64,000 bases of DNA, taken from the NCBI RefSeq assembly GCF_029227915.1, contig NC_079877.1, positions 17,966,851-18,030,850 on the forward strand. The letters run 5' to 3'. The notes under the pieces are model-generated. The model worked only from the letters and a program-made list of their open reading frames with translations, did not search any database and was not told where the DNA came from. This stretch comes from Hydractinia symbiolongicarpus (taxonomy: Eukaryota > Cnidaria > Hydrozoa > Anthoathecata > Hydractiniidae). Every line of letters begins with the position of its first letter. The first letter of the stretch is position 1. Shown piece after piece: positions 30,313-40,604 of the stretch. The position numbers and the translations under genes are program-made.

Positions 30313-31698
30313 AATAAAGTAGGATACACACGCTGTTTTTATAAGAATAGTGTGTTTTAGTGTCAGCCTCGATGTTCTTAACTTTTTTGACAAATGTCAA
30401 AATCCTCATTATTCTCAATTTGTTCTTAACATGACTTAGCATCAATTGTTTACGTCATAGAAAACAAACTATCAAGCTTAGACATGTTCTTAGGATATTC
30501 TAAACTTCTGACCCATTTTTCGAAATATATTCTTGCAAAATAAGTGCTTAAAGAACATATTTTCTGGTACAAGACACAACAACACACTTAGTGTTTAAGG
30601 AAAATTTAGCTCTGAAGAAACGGCTAAAAAGTCGTTATACACCCAAATTTATTTCTCTACTAAATAATCTAAACAACACACCTGTATGGTGGCCGACAAC
30701 TGCCATGCAAAAAAAAATAATCTACAAATAAAAAAATAAATTAACTTTCTTTAGAACAAATGAAATGAAACGAAATGAAATCAACTTTGCTTTAAATCAA
30801 AGTGAAATGAAACAAAATGAAATCAACTTTGCTTCAAATCAAAGTGAAATGAAATGAAATCTAAAAGTAATTGCTCAAATCAACGATTTTTTTAAAAAAT
30901 ACAATATTTTTACCGCGGAAATGATGAAATGTGATGTTTTGGCTTATGAAAAATTGTTAATTGTCAAGAAATGTGGTTTCGACGTATACGACGTATAGCT
31001 ATTGACTCCAAATTTCACGAACCAAATGTAATACTCTCAAACTTTAATTGTGCGCTAAGACAAAATGGCGGCGAATAAAGTGGAAGCACTTCGCATGGAC
31101 AAGCAGGGGCGGATCCAGAGTTTTTGAGGACTTATTCCAAGTATTGCTGCGCAGCAGCAATATTTTGTAAGGCCCCCAAGTGGGGTCTGGGGCAAAGCTC
31201 CAAAAGATTTCGCTAATTCGAGCTTTGCGGGTACAAAATCGCCGTAAATTGTCTTTCGATTCATCTAGTTATCATTAAAATTGACGAAAAGAAACGCTAA
31301 GCTACTAGAAAATCTCCTAAGAACATTTTTTTTTATAAGAAACAACTCTTTGTCTTACACGTTTTTTATAAGAAACATAAGCATTTGGTCGAGTCTGGAG
31401 TTTCTTAAAATTTTGATAATTTGAGCCTGAAATGTTTCTGAATTTTCCTTATTTGAGCCTGGAAAGTTTTCTAAAAATGTAGAACTTAAACTGTTTATCA
31501 ATCAAAAACAACAACAGAGATTAACAGGGATTAACTACAATAAAGTGAGACAATTGTGAATGTATTTCAATATTTATAAACTCTTGCTGTTTCTGCCAAT
31601 ATCAGGCTTCATCGGCATGACTAGGTGAATCAAATGATTACACCAGCCATGGACAGCACAATAAAACACAAACATAACAAAAACAATGACCAATTACA

Positions 31699-32054
31699 TA
31701 GAAAAATAGGGTTAGGAAAAAGTTAGCCTCCGGTTGCTTATTGTATACCGACCTAACAGCATCTATGTTAGGCATGATTTCCTTATGGATGTACATGAGC
31801 GCAATTCCATTTAAACGATCCTAAACCGTGATGCGCCTAGTGTAGTCTTAAAGTCTACGTAAAGAAAAAAAGGAACGTTCACATTCACAGGATATGACGG
31901 TAAAGTGGCTGAAATTCTTAATGCTACCTTAATGTATTCAAAGCCATCAAATTTGACAGCTTTTAACGCTTTAATAACATTGTCTGGTAAGCAACCATCA
32001 TAATCAGACCAGACGATTTGGCATATCATTTCTGTAAAATTCAGCAAATTATTA
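31699..32054 (-). pseudogene. hAT-type transposase C-terminus, right copy
   Basis: Mirror of 23640-23995 with the same defects, hence inactive before the duplication. Confidence 0.65.
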
Positions 32055-33007
32055 TTAATTTTTCTTTTTATTACTGTTGACACGGCAAGTTTTAACAAAA
32101 AAGGCAACCATATCTTGGGGTTACAGCTGTTGATTGCTTCTGCTTTAACTGTCTCCTCGGGAGAAAGAGTCTTGTCACAAACAATATGGAACAGGGAAAA
32201 TCTGAATATACTTTTTTTAGATATATACAAAAATATTTTCCCTTTGGTTTTTAAAAGCAAATTAAAAAAACAAAAAATCTGTTCAATGAGCACGAGGGTG
32301 CCGATAAGCCGCATACGCCGTAAGAAGTGCGGGCTTTTTCGGGCGAGTTCGGCGTTTTAAAAAAAAATCAGGTATTTGACCGAAAAGCCCCAAAGAAACC
32401 CGAACAATGCCCGAAAAAGAAAAGAAAAACAGACACTAATGATTCAAAAAACTATAAAAATAAAAATAAACTTACTATGTGGTAGCGAAGTTCTTAAAGA
32501 ACTGTTTTTGATAGTTTAAAATAAGATTTACTTGATAAATAACTTATATATAAACTTTATTAACTCCTTTATCTTCAAGCACCTTCTTCCAACTATCTCC
32601 GGCATGTTTTCTTTAAAATCTTCTTGATGACCACTTATTATTACTATTATGTGCTTAAAAATGTTTATAATAGTCTAATTTATTCTCATATTGTTTATGG
32701 CATTTAAGTTTTTATTCAAGTTGGTTTACACCAACTCATTTTATTCACAACGCACGCAGTGATAGATTGATTAATAGGGAAAATATTTTTTATTTAGGTA
32801 CTGTTTCAGACCTACTTACACTTCATCATAACAGGTCTAACCTTATGGTGGCAATATGTTTAGGGTTTCTGGTCCAGTTCTCTGGAACAGTCTTCCTGTT
32901 CAAATTCGAAACTCGCAATCTTTTAATGTATTTAAAATTAATTTTAAAAACTATTTTCTTGAATAATACATTTAACCTAGTACGGGTTTATCAACTCCAG
33001 CTATTTG

Positions 33008-33436
33008 TCTTCTTCTTTTTCTTCTTCTTCTTCTTCTTCTTCTTCTTCTTCTTCTTCTTCTTCTTCTTCTTCTTCTTCTTCTTCTTCTTCTTCTTCTTCT
33101 TCTTCTTCTTCTTCTTCTTCTTCTTCTTCTTCTTCTTCTTCTTCTTCTTCTTCTTCTTCTTCTTCTTCTTCTTCTTCTTCTTCTTCTTCTTCTTCTTCTT
33201 CTTCTTCTTCTTCTTCTTCTTCTTCTTCTTCTTCTTCTTCTTCTTCTTCTTCTTCTTCTTCTTCTTCTTCTTCTTCTTCTTCTTCTTCTTCTTCTTCTTC
33301 TTCTTCTTCTTCTTCTTCTTCTTCTTCTTCTTCTTCTTCTTCTTCTTCTTCTTCTTCTTCTTCTTCTTCTTCTTCTTCTTCTTCTTCTTCTTCTTCTTCT
33401 TCTTCTTCTTCTTCTTCTTCTTCTTCTTCTTCTTTT
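33008..33436 (+). repeat. (TTC)n microsatellite, right arm, longer
   Basis: The mirrored tract, with about 142 triplets against about 84 on the left and the same interruption at its inner end. The tract has changed length by some 175 bp since the arms separated, or is misassembled. Confidence 0.95.
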
Positions 33437-33855
33437 TTTTTTTTAGGACGGTATTGAAGTTTGTAGAATTTTTTTTGCATGCATGCATGCATGCAACCCA
33501 GAAAAAGTTCAGAGATTTTACAAGGTCCTACTCGCATCTTTTAACTGGCCTCCGGGCTGTTTTGAGAGGTCTCCTGCTGGTTGTGATAGTTTATTAATAC
33601 TTCCTTGTACTTATTCAGTTTAATTTTTGTAAACTTTCATTTAGATAAAAGATTATCTGTATCTGTATCGAAATCACATTTTTGACAATTAACAGTTTTT
33701 CATAAGACAAAACATTTCATTACATTTCATTTTTCAAGGACTGTTTCTTGTGTTTTCATTTAAATAGAGTCTGCAAGAAAGTTTTTTTCAATTATTATCC
33801 CTATACTATATATTATATATATATATATATATAAATATATTTTAGCCACAGGGCT

Positions 33856-34821
33856 TTTTAGCCACAGGGCTCATCCCAATTTTCAGATTTTTCTTGAAGT
33901 CCATAAATTTGAAAAAATTAATTATGTCTCCAAATACTCACACAACCGACGCTCTAACTGAGCTCATTCTTGTGTTCCACAATTTTTGGTCCTGAGTAAT
34001 ATTAGCACCTTTGAAACCTGATTGCAGGTGAACTCTCAGGGGGTATGCCGGATCACCATAAATACACAGAGGCTGGTTATTTCTATCGAATGAATGTTGA
34101 CGAAGTTGATTAAATAAGCCTGAATCTGCTAACATACTACTATCATGCCTCCTCCTCTCAACAGGACCATAAAGGTTTGCTACGAGACCATTTGGTGCAA
34201 TTACGGACTGGAATTTATTGCAATGGTATCTTTTGTGACCATTATACAGCACTCTTTGGTGTTGCCCAGGGCGACTTACAGGCTTTGTAGTCCCATCTAC
34301 GAATCACCAGCAGTTATCAAGTGGAGCTTCTTTTGCATGGACAATATTTGCAAATAACTCCAGGTTCTGTCTAGAAAGCCAATTTCGCTGCATATTCGAA
34401 AGCAAAAAGCCCCAATTCTCATAAATGACATTCAAAATATGATTTGATATCATGCATATTTGAAGGACTGGCCTTCCAAACCTAAACATAAGATTTGGTA
34501 CCTACAAGGGTGTGCAAGTCTCTTCAAAAATATGCAAAGAGCTTCTTCTTTTTGCGCAACCACTCCATTGTAGCATCTGACTTTGTCAAGCAGTTCAAAA
34601 ACATCACAAAAGCCGTATATGTCCCCTTTACAAAATCTGAATTCACTTTTACAGTCATCTTCATTCAGTAAATCCAAATCACATTTTTCTTAGTTGTTAT
34701 AGCGAAGGTCAAGATGCGAAGATCTGTTCAGGTCATAGAGGAGCAAACATTCGTCATCATTTACCAAACGGTTAGCATGGGCTAAGAGAATTACTTCTCG
34801 AACTGTCTTGAGTTTTGGCAT
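33856..34821 (-). pseudogene. PIF/Harbinger-type transposase, right copy
   Basis: Mirror of the left relic, with the same in-frame stops before FVDG and VFGD, so those mutations predate the inverted duplication. Around 34452 this arm lacks 4 bp present on the left and reads FRFGRPVLQICMISNHIL, the better match to Harbinger proteins, so the left arm gained the change afterwards. Confidence 0.8.
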
Positions 34822-35774
34822 ATTTCGATAAAGTAAACAAACAGTCTGGTTCCCGCCAAGAAAAAACGTAATGTAAGTTTTATGGAAGTTGAGAGTGCGG
34901 CGACGGCAACGGTCGAAAAAACTTGTGCTTCCGTTGCCGTTCCGGTTTTCGTCGTCATTTCGTAAAGTCCCTAATGTTATAGCAATCCAGAGGATAAGTT
35001 TTGCAGATTTTTTTTAGTTGTTTTAGAGTTAGAGAGGCTAGGTCGTATTAGTGAAAGTGTTGTTGGATATTGTTCCAATTAATAATAGATTGGTAACGTA
35101 TAGATTTGAGACCAAATGAGGTAGTCCTAACAGAAAGTCTATAGCTAGAAGTTTAATGGATTTACTTCTTGTTGAATGATTAGAAATGTTGCTTTATATT
35201 TGCTTTATTATTTTGAATTTATTATTTCGAATGTTAAATTACTATTTCTCAACATAGTATAAACAGGATAAGATAAGTGTTTTTTTCTCCCACCTGATAA
35301 AAAAATGTTCCGAATAAAATAGATAGCTAGATAGATAGATGTGCATATTTCAAATGACTAGCCTCACAAATATCCAGGGTTATACCCTGTCTATTATTTC
35401 CAGGAGGGGCCATGGCTTGATGATGGGTGATCCTAGACTATTTACGACCCACCAGACACTCCCTGAGCAACATCCAATGGCCCACACACCACATTGTGCC
35501 ATCTCTCCAATTTTCCTCACATGGCTTGGGTTAACCCGGGGCTTTGGTAAAATTCATTCACCCATATTGAATTGCCGCCAAGGGAAATCAAAGGGAAGAT
35601 CATGAAAAAAATCATGTAAGTGGCTGATGTAAAATACACTTTCCTACAAAATTCAAATTAAGATTAACTTTGTTTGCCATGTAAATGTTTTTGCCTTAGG
35701 AGACCATATGGTGGAGTGTGATCTCCTCGCTAATTTTAATGACTTTCTATTGTTGTCAAAGAGGCACAAAACTA

Positions 35775-36300
35775 TCTCTATTATAATAGCCGTCGTCTGT
35801 CTGTCTGTGTGTCCGCGAAAGCCGTGTCCCGTAACGGAAACACGAAATTTTTAAAATGCGTATCAATATTAAATGCAATATATTGTCCACTTTGTTGCAA
35901 CGGGTTTATTTAAAGGACGGGCGACCCCGTGGATATTTCCACGGGCTAACGACTAGTCTCTTTAATAATAGCCGTATTTTGTCTGTGTGTCCGCGAGAGC
36001 CGCGTCCCGTAACGGAATCACGAAATTTTTAAAATGTGCACCAATACCAAATGCAACATATTTTTGTACACTTTGTTGCGACGGGTAAATTCAAAGAACG
36101 GGCGACCCCGCGGATTTTTCCACGAATTAACGACTAGTCTCTTTAATAATAGCCGTATTCCGTCTGTCTGTTCGTGCGTCTCTTTGACTTTTTGTTACAA
36201 AAGCACGAAATTCAATATATAAAGCACGGGTGACCCCGTGGGTTTTTCAATGGGTTAACGACTAGTCTCCATAATAATACCCGTATTTTGTCTGTTCAAA
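35775..36300 (+). mobile_element. Head-to-tail array of short Helitrons (right arm)
   Basis: Mirror of the left-arm array, now in plus orientation: each unit begins TC right behind CTAG and ends in a CCGTGGA/TCCACGG hairpin plus CTAG. Small substitutions separate it from the left copy (for example TCTCCATAATAAT at the last junction). Confidence 0.65.
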
Positions 36301-37586
36301 AGGGTTACCGATATTCCCTTGATCTTTCCGCGAATTTTTAGAAACCAGGGGGTTGTTTAATTGGAAATCTTATGATTTATCAAAATAAATTACAGAAATT
36401 AATTTATTTCCTTACATAACTTAATTAATTTAATTGATAAACTTATTATTTAAAAAAAATTAAGTGATTAAAATAAATTCATTATTTAAATGCGCCATTT
36501 TTATTAATAATTTACCCCCGTGACCTTAATCGTTGATTTCGCTCAGGAGCCACAGAAAACAAATAAGATGCTTTTACTGACAATTTAACTGACTTTGTTT
36601 TGACCGCTCGCACGTGTATACCAATCAAAACGCCTGATTCTTTGAAAAACCAATCAAGACTTTCGCGGCCTAGACATGCCAACGAAGAAACATGATGGCC
36701 ATTTTAGTTTTTAAAAGTAATGGTGGTCAGTGTTGTTTCTAAGTCTGTTTCACATTTTTGTCTTCTATAAGCTTTTTATATTTGTAACATTTGTTTTTTT
36801 TTATGTTCTAAAATGTAAAGATAAATATATTGTCACGTTTTTTAGTTACGTACAGATCTTAAACCCCCCAGTTTTAGGATTTTTGGCTAGGAATAAATAT
36901 TTTGAAGGCTAGCTAGCTAGCTAATAGCCTTACTTTTTACTAATTTTGTTTGGTATAAGAGGTTTTTCTCCAACCCAACATTTATTTTTATGTCGAGGAT
37001 ATAGCCATTTAGCTATCTCATATATTTACCTTAAAAGTGAGAGTATAAAAATTCAGTCTTTCTTGGGAATCACGCCTATACGAATGTCCAACAATGTTTA
37101 CCTGGACTAACCGCTTAGCCCTGTGCAAGAAGCAAAGGACTGTTTCTTGTGTTTTCATTTAAATAGAGTCTGCAAGAAAGTTTTTTTCAATTATTATCCC
37201 TATACACCTGTGTAACACCATTTAACTGAACTAAGCGTTCAGTCCGGTGTGACGATTAATTTTTTAACTTTTACAAAACCTTATTCCGCAAAATAAAATA
37301 ATGTTGACCAATTGTTTTTGCTATGACGGAGTCACAACGGTTGTAAATTGTGTTTTTATTTCAGCCTTTGTTGCGGGAAAGTTATTTTTTGAAAAGTATG
37401 TTACAGTCGCAACACTATAATGGTGTGTGCGCTTCACTTGATTTAGGACATACTGCATACCTGTACTAAAGCGCTCCACCTGACTGTGTCACACAGTTTG
37501 CAGTTCTTTTTAGGCGCTCCTTAGGGCGTTCAACAACAGTTACTTGTTGCTCATCCCGGCGATTCGACGCCGGGTTTCCCGGCTAG

Positions 37587-37724
37587 TCTATATTATAATA
37601 CCCATATTCGTCTGTCCATCTGTCTCGCAAAATGGTAGCTAAGCTCCGCAAATAGTTAGAAGCATGCAATTCAGTATAAAAAGGATAGGCGAACCCGTGG
37701 ATTTTTCCACGGGTTGACGACTAG
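37587..37724 (+). mobile_element. Short non-autonomous Helitron (right arm)
   Basis: Right-arm copy of the 138-bp element at 17056-17193, with the same TC start and hairpin-CTAG end. Confidence 0.65.
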
Positions 37725-38349
37725 TATACTTGATATGAAGGAAAACTTTGTGATTCAAAGGGAGAAGCCACCTCTTAACAAGAACATAATGAGCTCTCCG
37801 TTAGATTTATTCAACCAATTATCTTTCTTAATGATCCTTAAAGTTCTATATATAGAGAGAGAACAGAATTGTAATTGTTAAACGTGATCATGGCTATAGT
37901 ATACAGCCGAAAGCTAGTTAAGGAATAAAATATGTTAAAAACACACTTTGTAATTGTTAATGGACATATATAACCCACACTACATGTTAACTTAACCTAT
38001 ATCAATGTATTTGCCCATTGTCAGTATTTGTTCTTACGGTTTTTAGTATTTTTATAGGGTCTTTACTTTTACAGAGGCTAGTGAACTGCTCCTCAGTAGT
38101 AGTTCATCGAGATTTAAATCTGACTGCCCCTGAATACCAATGCAATGGTAAATAAATCATTTAGAGCATCCAGATTGAATCTCACCTACAAAAGTAATAT
38201 ATAGCTCGTAAATGTTGAATTGTAATTATCTTTAATTATTAGTGCGGGGTAACAAAAATTATTATATTTTCATTAGTTTTATTTACCGGATTTACACCAA
38301 GCAACACTGATAAAATTTTGTGATAACTGATGACATTTATTTTGATTTT

Positions 38350-38748
38350 TAATTTTTCTATAAAAAAAGTTATAAAACTTTGTAGTATAGCTATATCTTA
38401 TTATTCTTTTTTTTCAGGTTTCATGCAATCTTATTTTTGTGACCTTCTGATCTAACCCACATAAATTTTCACATAGTAAAATGCAGAAATAATAAGTATT
38501 TTTGCACAACTGATTAAAGTATACGAAATTTTTTCTTAATGGAATTGCATTCTAAGATGTTTGCTTGTATGGGGCTGAACTTAAGTATATTATCTTTCCA
38601 CTCACCCGGCTGAGTAAGTAAAATAAATTGCTAAAGCACTGCATCATGAATGAAACTCTCACTCGGGTGAGGGCAATTAAGTTCAGTCTAGAGTGCAACC
38701 TTTTTAGTCGTAAAAAGACCAAATAAAAGAATATTGCTAATTATATGC
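38350..38748. other. 5' flank of the B3GNTL1-like gene with small foldback
   Basis: No coding content. At 38576-38688 CTGAACTTAA pairs with TTAAGTTCAG, and nested inside CTCACCCGGCTGAG mirrors CTCACTCGGGTGAG. This about 113-bp foldback element sits 60 bp ahead of the start codon. Confidence 0.55.
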
Positions 38749-39792
38749 ATGATGCCTCTGGTATCTGTTATTATTCCTGTATTTAATGCAGCCAAGTATT
38801 TAGAAGAGGCATTTGCATCTATTCTTAATCAGACATGGAAGGAATCTCTGGAGATTTCAATCTTTAATGATGCGAGCACCGATAATTCAACTGTTATTTG
38901 TGATCATTGGAGCCAAGAGTTTTTCAAAAGTGGTATTTCAGTCCTCATTTCACATAATAAAACTGGAAAACCTTGTGGGGTGGGTTTTGCTAAAAACCAA
39001 GCTATACGTCAAAGCAATGGTAAGTATTTATGTTTTTTTGACGCTGATGATGTTATGTTGCCTCAACGAATTGAAATGCAGCTTAAGATAGCTAAAACAG
39101 ACGAGACTGCAATAATTGGCTCTTGCTATACAAGAATACCAGAGAGCTCTACTCAGAGGTACACTATTTGGAGCAACACTTTATCACAGGAGCAATTATA
39201 CACACAGGTATATACATCATTTGGACCAACATTAATTAATCCAACTTGGTTTTGTTCCAGGAAAGTATTTGATGTTTCTGGAATGTTCTGTGAAATACAA
39301 GATGGGTTCCCTGAAGACCTTGAGTTCTATTATAGGCATCTTGAATGCAATGGAAAACTAATAAAGATTGAAATTCCGTTATTAATTTACAGATACCATC
39401 AGAGTTCCGCATCATTTAATGTTCATGAAAACACAATATGGAACTTGCGTGTGAAACAACTGCAGAAACATGTTTTATCTGCCTGGACCAGTTTCACAAT
39501 TTGGAATGCTGGAAAACAAGGTCGGAAGTTTTACAAGTCTTTAACAAAAGAAAATCGATGTAAAGTTGTGGCTATGTGTGATGTTGATAAAAAAAAGATT
39601 GATAAAGGGTTTTACAACTGTGACAGGTTTAAAAATGAAGAATGTCATTCACGTATACCCATTATACACTTCAGCAATGCAATACCACCATTTATTATTT
39701 GTGTTAAATTAAATCTTTCAAATGGATCCTTTGAAGAAAATTTAAAATCATTGAATTTGACGGAAGGTATAGATTATTATCATTTTAATTGA
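38749..39792 (+). CDS. B3GNTL1: B3GNTL1-like family 2 glycosyltransferase, single exon
   Basis: An intact frame of 347 residues from tandem ATGs at 38749/38752; the human protein is of similar size. The N-terminal GT-A fold of family 2 glycosyltransferases is clear: VSVIIPVFNAAKYLEEA at residues 5-21, the nucleotide-binding FNDASTDNS at about 40, and the metal-binding FFDADDVMLPQR at about 98. The C-terminal half has the features special to B3GNTL1: FTIWNAGKQGRKFYKSL, VVAMCDVDKKKI and PPFIICVKL, a Rossmann-like tail. Predicted to transfer N-acetylglucosamine from UDP-GlcNAc in cytosol or Golgi; its true acceptor is poorly known. No signal peptide. It has no introns, although the next gene has nine. 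The DNA between this stop and NELFA is 812 bp. Confidence 0.9.
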   Translation: MMPLVSVIIPVFNAAKYLEEAFASILNQTWKESLEISIFNDASTDNSTVICDHWSQEFFKSGISVLISHNKTGKPCGVGFAKNQAIRQSNGKYLCFFDADDVMLPQRIEMQLKIAKTDETAIIGSCYTRIPESSTQRYTIWSNTLSQEQLYTQVYTSFGPTLINPTWFCSRKVFDVSGMFCEIQDGFPEDLEFYYRHLECNGKLIKIEIPLLIYRYHQSSASFNVHENTIWNLRVKQLQKHVLSAWTSFTIWNAGKQGRKFYKSLTKENRCKVVAMCDVDKKKIDKGFYNCDRFKNEECHSRIPIIHFSNAIPPFIICVKLNLSNGSFEENLKSLNLTEGIDYYHFN

Positions 39793-40604
39793 TGGAACAA
39801 CATCTGAATTATCTGGACCTGATAAGAAATGAATGTTAAAACAATTTAATAATAATTCTTACATGCGAGTAATAATAAATTTTTGGGTTATTTTCAATAT
39901 CTTTTTTAAATTGAGTATTTTCACCTTTGCATGTGTTTGTCAACTTGGAGTACACTGATCAGGTAACCTTAAGGATGAGCAAGTTATCTGCTTCCTATGT
40001 TTGTCATGTAGAGTAAATTATACATGGATATTTTTTGTACCATGTTGTTCAAAATTTGCTTTAACTTATTCTCCTATAATTGATATATATATAATTTGGA
40101 TCAATAATTTTTTTTCTCTCTTTTTTTTAATAAAATAGTTTGAATAAGATGAATTTTTGAAAGACTTCAAAATATTTGTTTGGCTATACAATTGTCAAAG
40201 CCATCAATTCTGTGTTATTAAAGTATAAATTTGGTCATGGTTTAAATTTACTACCTTCTGTATGTACACTTTATATGTTAAATTTCTTTTAGAAAGCATT
40301 TATAGTAGCAAAAAACTTCCAAGCAACTTTATTTTAGCCTACTTTTTTGTATTCTGAAAATGTCTGGCTAAATTTAAATTGTCTGGCTAAATTTAAATTG
40401 TCTGGTTGGTAAGTATGATACGTATGATGTTTTAGAAGTATGACCAGCATACTTCTAAAACATCATACGTATCATAATAACTTCATAATGTTGCCAGGAA
40501 GTGTGGTAAATTTCACAAGAAAAAATCCCTTCCTGCATACTCTTATATGTATGTGTTTATGATTTTGTACTTCTATATAAATTTATTGAAGATAAGCCGG
40601 TACA
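39793..40604. other. Intergenic region B3GNTL1-NELFA
   Basis: Contains a possible poly(A) signal (AATAAA at about 40130). A 21-bp tandem pair (TCTGGCTAAATTTAAATTG) lies at 40363-40402, and a long perfect hairpin at 40414-40476. The promoter of NELFA must lie here or overlap the hairpin; no TATA box can be assigned. Confidence 0.5.
40414..40476. repeat. 29-bp perfect inverted repeat, 5-nt loop
   Basis: The arm at 40414-40442 (TATGATACGTATGATG...AAGTATG) is exactly complementary to 40448-40476, around the loop ACCAG. It lies 128 bp ahead of the NELFA start codon and could form a cruciform or, if transcribed, a strong 5'-UTR or precursor hairpin. Confidence 0.95.

Larger units (their letters stand above)
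29364..38349 (-). repeat. Right arm of giant inverted duplication
   Basis: Reverse-complement partner of 16440-26313. It is about 0.9 kb shorter, because it lacks the left-arm segment 17286-18410 but has a longer TTC tract. Where the left arm has that segment, this arm has a 44-bp stretch (about 37447-37491) absent on the left, so the left change is a replacement. The right arm also keeps a better Harbinger reading frame, so it is locally closer to the ancestral state. It ends about 400 bp before the B3GNTL1-like gene. Confidence 0.95.

Noticed and set aside
16440-38349. Palindrome arms as terminal inverted repeats of one giant Maverick/Polinton
   Set aside because: The interior holds no Polinton genes; the arms are mixtures of unrelated dead elements that predate the duplication.
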